Shown one piece after another: positions 23,148 through 25,561 of a DNA stretch of 25,561 nucleotides. Made by a program: the position numbers and the translations under genes. Origin of the DNA: Bacteroidales bacterium (GTDB lineage Bacteria > Bacteroidota > Bacteroidia > Bacteroidales > Bacteroidaceae); NCBI GenBank assembly GCA_004556745.1, contig SFFY01000032.1, positions 1 to 25,561 of the forward strand, written 5' to 3'. The notes under the pieces are model-generated. The model did no database searches. It had not been told where the DNA came from and saw nothing but the letters and a program-made list of their open reading frames with translations. Position 1 is the stretch's first letter; each line of letters starts with the position of its first letter.

Positions 23148-23444
23148 CTATATCAGGATACCAGTCTTCACCACATCTGCATAGAGCGGATTGCTTTCAT
23201 CCTCTACCAATAATACAGGTTCTATCAAATTGCTTATTTTTCTTTTAAGCTTCCACAGCAACGGCGTATCTTCAAAATAATTATCGCTCATACGCTCAAC
23301 AATTACAGCGATATCTATATCGCTATCCTCCGTAAAAGCTCCCTTGCTATACGATCCATATAGATAAAGAGCCTTCAATGGCAGGTGCTCTGCAATGATT
23401 TGTTTATAATGCCGAGCCAATTCTATAGCAGTTTCTTTATCCAT
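23148..23444 (-). CDS. MNT-type nucleotidyltransferase (MntA-like)
   Basis: This 98-residue protein is a minimal nucleotidyltransferase. It has the GS-x10-DxD motif: GSYSKG (30-35), with Asp42 and Asp44 in DSDID, all spaced as in MntA proteins. In MntA/HepT systems this enzyme neutralises its HEPN partner by adding AMP to a tyrosine. It overlaps the end of the HEPN gene by 22 bases and is downstream of it, so the two are co-translated. The gene is much more AT-rich than its neighbours, which suggests acquisition from elsewhere. Confidence 0.87.
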   Translation of the reverse strand: MDKETAIELARHYKQIIAEHLPLKALYLYGSYSKGAFTEDSDIDIAVIVERMSDNYFEDTPLLWKLKRKISNLIEPVLLVEDESNPLYADVVKTGILI

Positions 23445-23809
23445 AATCTTAATTCATCGGTTTTCAATATCAATTCATTGCAGCGAGCATCTGATAAACT
23501 TTTCATAAAACGCTCCTTGTACGAGGGGTAACGTGCTTCAATATTGAGCGGTTCTAATTCATCAATAAAATCCAGTTGACTTTCTGACATAAACTTATCC
23601 AAACCGCTTTTTTCTGCAAGCCTGGACAATGTATGTATTTTCAAGGGCGGTTCTTCAAGTACATTGCTCCAATAGGCTTTAAGAGCCTTCTCTATCACTT
23701 GATGACACATAAAGCCTACATACAGATACCGTTGTGTAGCAAGCATCGCTTTTGCCGTCTCAAAGTCATAGTCTGACATTTCAAGCCAGTAATCAACTTT
23801 ATTATCCAT
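23423..23809 (-). CDS. HEPN domain protein, partner of the MNT gene
   Basis: The 128-residue protein is an all-helical HEPN-domain protein: YWLEMSDYDFETAKAML (7-23), CHQVIEKALKAYW (35-47), KIHTLSRLAEKSGL (57-70) and LEPLNIEARYPSYKERF (85-101). It is of the HEPN type with the RYP motif (93-95). I find no R-x4-6-H motif, the active site of the toxic RNase HEPN proteins such as HepT, so it may not be a nuclease. I start it at the ATG at 23809, just below a -7 box (23835-23842); the frame extends to 23869, but that part is promoter sequence. It could be a toxin, a substrate-binding partner, or a regulator. Confidence 0.85.
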   Translation of the reverse strand: MDNKVDYWLEMSDYDFETAKAMLATQRYLYVGFMCHQVIEKALKAYWSNVLEEPPLKIHTLSRLAEKSGLDKFMSESQLDFIDELEPLNIEARYPSYKERFMKSLSDARCNELILKTDELRLWIKKLL

Positions 23810-23834
23810 CACAAGTATATTAAATTCCGTTTGC

Positions 23835-23866
23835 AAATTTAGTGAAAGGTACGCGCAAAATCCAAG
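23835..23866 (-). promoter_or_regulatory. Promoter of the HEPN/MNT pair
   Basis: On the - strand, TTG (23866-23864), 21 bases, then TAAATTTG (23842-23835) matches the Bacteroidetes pattern. The predicted start near 23828 gives a leader of about 19 bases to the chosen ATG. Confidence 0.55.
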
Positions 23867-23935
23867 CATATTTCAACTTTCTCACGAAAAGAGTTCCAGA
23901 TTTTCGGCTGCGCTCGGCAATTCAAGTAAGCTTGA

Positions 23936-23977
23936 TTGCGCTCACTTGCACGAAAATTGCGCTCGCTGGCACAAAAA
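23936..23977. repeat. Two tandem 21-bp repeats
   Basis: TTGCGCTC followed by a variable centre and GCAC(G/A)AAAA occurs at 23936-23956 and again at 23957-23977, 18 of 21 positions identical. Related words (CTGCGCTCGGCAA) lie just upstream at 23909-23921. The tract is in the spacer between the HEPN/MNT pair and the DUF389 gene. Confidence 0.7.
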
Positions 23978-23996
23978 TTCCCATCAATATTTTCTC

Positions 23997-25343
23997 CTAC
24001 CTCCACACCACCACAAGGCTGTCTGCCTTAATGCGGGCTTTGAGGAAATCGGTGAGGCGGGTTTGCTGGTCGGCGGGCAAGGCTTTCGCTTTTTTCCTCA
24101 TGCCCAGCATGGCCAGCACGTAACGCTTTGAGGCGATTGTATCGGTGCGCGCCTCCACCACGTTGGCAAGGCTTAGCGACTCTATCTGCGGAAAGAGGGC
24201 CGTGAGTTCCTGTCCCATTTCTCCCGAAAGGTTTTCATAGCGCGTGTAAGCGTCCAACCGCTGATGCAGGTCGTTGGCGCGGGCCGTTTCCGCCGCCAGC
24301 TGCTTGCGCTCCTCGCTCATGCCCGAACGCGAGGCGGTGACTTGCCTGAGCAGCATCAAGGCACTGTCGCTTTGCTCGCCTTGAATGATGTTCAGGCCGT
24401 ATGCTTTCAGTCCGTAATCCTCCATGCGCCGCTTCGCCTCTGCTATCCGCGCCACCGGTATCTCGCGCCCCACGGCCACCACGCTAAGCAGGAGGCTATC
24501 TTTGTTCACCTCGTTTGAAATGATTTGCGTGCCCGTCTGCGAAAGTTCTTTTTTTACGAAGCGGTTCACATTGTTCTCAAAAATACTCTTGCGCACGATG
24601 CCCACGGTCATGAAGAGCGAGGGCAGCACCGTGAGCAGTGCCAGCGAGAGCACCACGCGCCGCGTCTTGCGCTCCAAGGTCTGCGTGCCGAGCCGCTTGC
24701 GGTGGAAATGCAGCAGGCGCGTGCCCACATAGGTCGAGAGGCTGATGAAGACGGTGTTGATGAAGAAGAGATAAAACGCGCCGAGGAAATAGAGTATATG
24801 CCCCGTGGCCAATCCGTAGCCCGCAGTGCAGAGGGGCGGCATAAGGGCCGTGGCGATAGCCACGCCGGGAATGACGTTGCTCTTGCCCTTCGTGCAGAGC
24901 GCAATGAAGCCGGCCGCGCCGCCGCAGGTGGCAATCAGCACGTCGTAGATGGTAGGCGTGGTACGCGCCAGGAGTTCCGACTGCGCGTCGCTCAGGGGCG
25001 TGATGAGAAAGTATACCATCGCCGTCAGCACGCTGATGAGCGTGGCCACGCCGAAGTTGCGCCCCGAGCGTTTCAGGAGTTCGAGGTCTCCGATGCCCAC
25101 AGCCAGTCCCATGCCGATTATCGGCCCCATGAGGGGCGACACGAGCATCGCGCCGATAATCACCGCCGTGGAATTGACGTTCAGGCCGAGCGATGCGATA
25201 AAGATGGCGAAAATCAGCACCCACAGCGTGGAGCCCCGGAAGCTCACGCCCTCGCTGATTTCCCTGATGATTTCTTCTTCGTTCTCAACGGAGAACTTGA
25301 AAAACGCTTTGGCACGCGTCCACAATAGTTCAAACTTTGGCAT
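23997..25343 (-). CDS. DUF389 family membrane protein
   Basis: Started at the ATG at 25343 the protein has 448 residues. The N-terminal ~35 residues are soluble. A membrane domain of about seven segments follows (about 38-57, 58-83, 97-117, 133-150, 157-180, 183-206 and 229-250). It includes the DUF389 hallmarks VIIGAMLVSPLMGPIIGMGLAVG (61-83) and IPGVAIATALMPPLCTAGYGLATG (158-181). The C-terminal ~195 residues form a soluble domain with a coiled-coil-like stretch (LAAETARANDLHQRLDAY). The function of this family is not established. A frame open to 25442 would add 33 residues, but a -7 box at 25373-25380 fits the shorter start. Confidence 0.88.
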   Translation of the reverse strand: MPKFELLWTRAKAFFKFSVENEEEIIREISEGVSFRGSTLWVLIFAIFIASLGLNVNSTAVIIGAMLVSPLMGPIIGMGLAVGIGDLELLKRSGRNFGVATLISVLTAMVYFLITPLSDAQSELLARTTPTIYDVLIATCGGAAGFIALCTKGKSNVIPGVAIATALMPPLCTAGYGLATGHILYFLGAFYLFFINTVFISLSTYVGTRLLHFHRKRLGTQTLERKTRRVVLSLALLTVLPSLFMTVGIVRKSIFENNVNRFVKKELSQTGTQIISNEVNKDSLLLSVVAVGREIPVARIAEAKRRMEDYGLKAYGLNIIQGEQSDSALMLLRQVTASRSGMSEERKQLAAETARANDLHQRLDAYTRYENLSGEMGQELTALFPQIESLSLANVVEARTDTIASKRYVLAMLGMRKKAKALPADQQTRLTDFLKARIKADSLVVVWR

Positions 25344-25372
25344 ATCGCTATGATATTTATTGGGTTGTGCCG

Positions 25373-25380
25373 CAAAGTTA
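25373..25380 (-). promoter_or_regulatory. -7 promoter box for the DUF389 gene
   Basis: On the - strand this reads TAACTTTG, a match to TAnnTTTG, predicting a start near 25366 and a leader of about 23 bases to the ATG at 25343. No clear -33 TTG is present. Confidence 0.5.
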
Positions 25381-25444
25381 GGGCTTTGTCGTAACACTGT
25401 CTCTATTTCGAGGCAGTTATTTTTTGCGCTCTGCGCAGACATTT

Positions 25445-25561
25445 TTTCCTTTCTGCTTGATATTTTTTCCTTTCCTATAAGAGATTTTTTGTTACAAACT
25501 TTGTAACATGTATTACAAACTTTGTAATATGTGTTAGAAACTTTGTAACAAGCGTTACAAA
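25445..25561. repeat. Terminal repeat element, right copy (cut by the window end)
   Basis: Three and a half units of the 21-bp-period array lie at 25491-25507, 25512-25528, 25533-25549 and 25554-25561. The first 46 bases (25491-25536) are identical, in the same orientation, to 64-109 at the left end. The flank before the array (about 25448-25490) instead matches the reverse complement of the left copy's right flank (about 144-183). The sequence stops inside unit 4. Confidence 0.8.

Noticed and set aside
23148..23809. Calling the HEPN/MNT pair a proven toxin-antitoxin system
   Set aside because: The HEPN protein lacks the R-x4-6-H motif, so toxicity cannot be assumed from sequence.
25344..25442. 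Upstream start for the DUF389 protein
   Set aside because: A -7 box (25373-25380) lies within that stretch, so the shorter start fits better. It is not fully excluded.

Overview
The window looks like a chromosomal piece of a Bacteroidales bacterium, most likely Prevotellaceae. Three things point there. Start codons lack Shine-Dalgarno sequences. Many genes have Bacteroidetes-type promoters (TTG or TTTG, about 19-21 bases, then TAnnTTTG). The gene content is typical: a short sigma-70/ECF factor, the 'four helix bundle suffix' protein, a membrane-bound AraC-like regulator and a glycine-lipid acyltransferase pair. Family assignments are made by reading the proteins; no database search was possible. 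Both window edges carry the same complex repeat, and the right edge stops inside it, so this may be a whole contig broken at repeats (inference).

Layout. 1-433: no gene; a 21-bp-period array of quasi-palindromes and several hairpins. 434-2286: a RidA/YjgF-like protein (-) divergent from a sigma factor (+), with facing promoters. 2326-2359: bidirectional terminator. 2381-4138 (-): pyrH-pta. 4199-11119 (-): a long run of same-strand genes, yccA/Bax-inhibitor-like, aspartate aminotransferase, tex, a four-helix-bundle protein, tadA, yraN, and a YjbR-like domain fused to biotin-protein ligase. 11207-14783 (-): ribBA downstream of an LptF/LptG permease. 14784-15531: AT-rich spacer with tandem repeats and an orphan promoter-terminator pair. 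15532-15708 (+): a 58-residue protein. 15829-15902 (+): tRNA with anticodon CAT. 15954-17051 (-): a seven-TM AraC-type regulator, divergent from an acyltransferase pair (17164-19035, +) that resembles the glycine-lipid enzymes GlsA and GlsB. aspS and uvrB follow on the + strand. 23148-23809 (-): an AT-rich HEPN/MNT pair. 23997-25343 (-): a DUF389 membrane protein, then the second terminal repeat.

Most genes are housekeeping: pyrimidine and acetyl-CoA metabolism, tRNA editing and charging, riboflavin, LPS export, DNA repair. The more interesting material is between genes. At least six different short repeats occupy the spacers, several with a 21-22 bp (two helical turn) period: the terminal arrays, two blocks at 15084-15212, an ACRAGTNN octamer family, a TCCGGR 9-mer array, a 25-bp-TIR MITE-like element touching the uvrB start codon, and a recurring CTTATAGGA motif. 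The best functional leads are the glycine-lipid pair with a shared palindrome facing the membrane regulator, the YjbR-BirA fusion, and the tiny transcription unit at 14990-15069.
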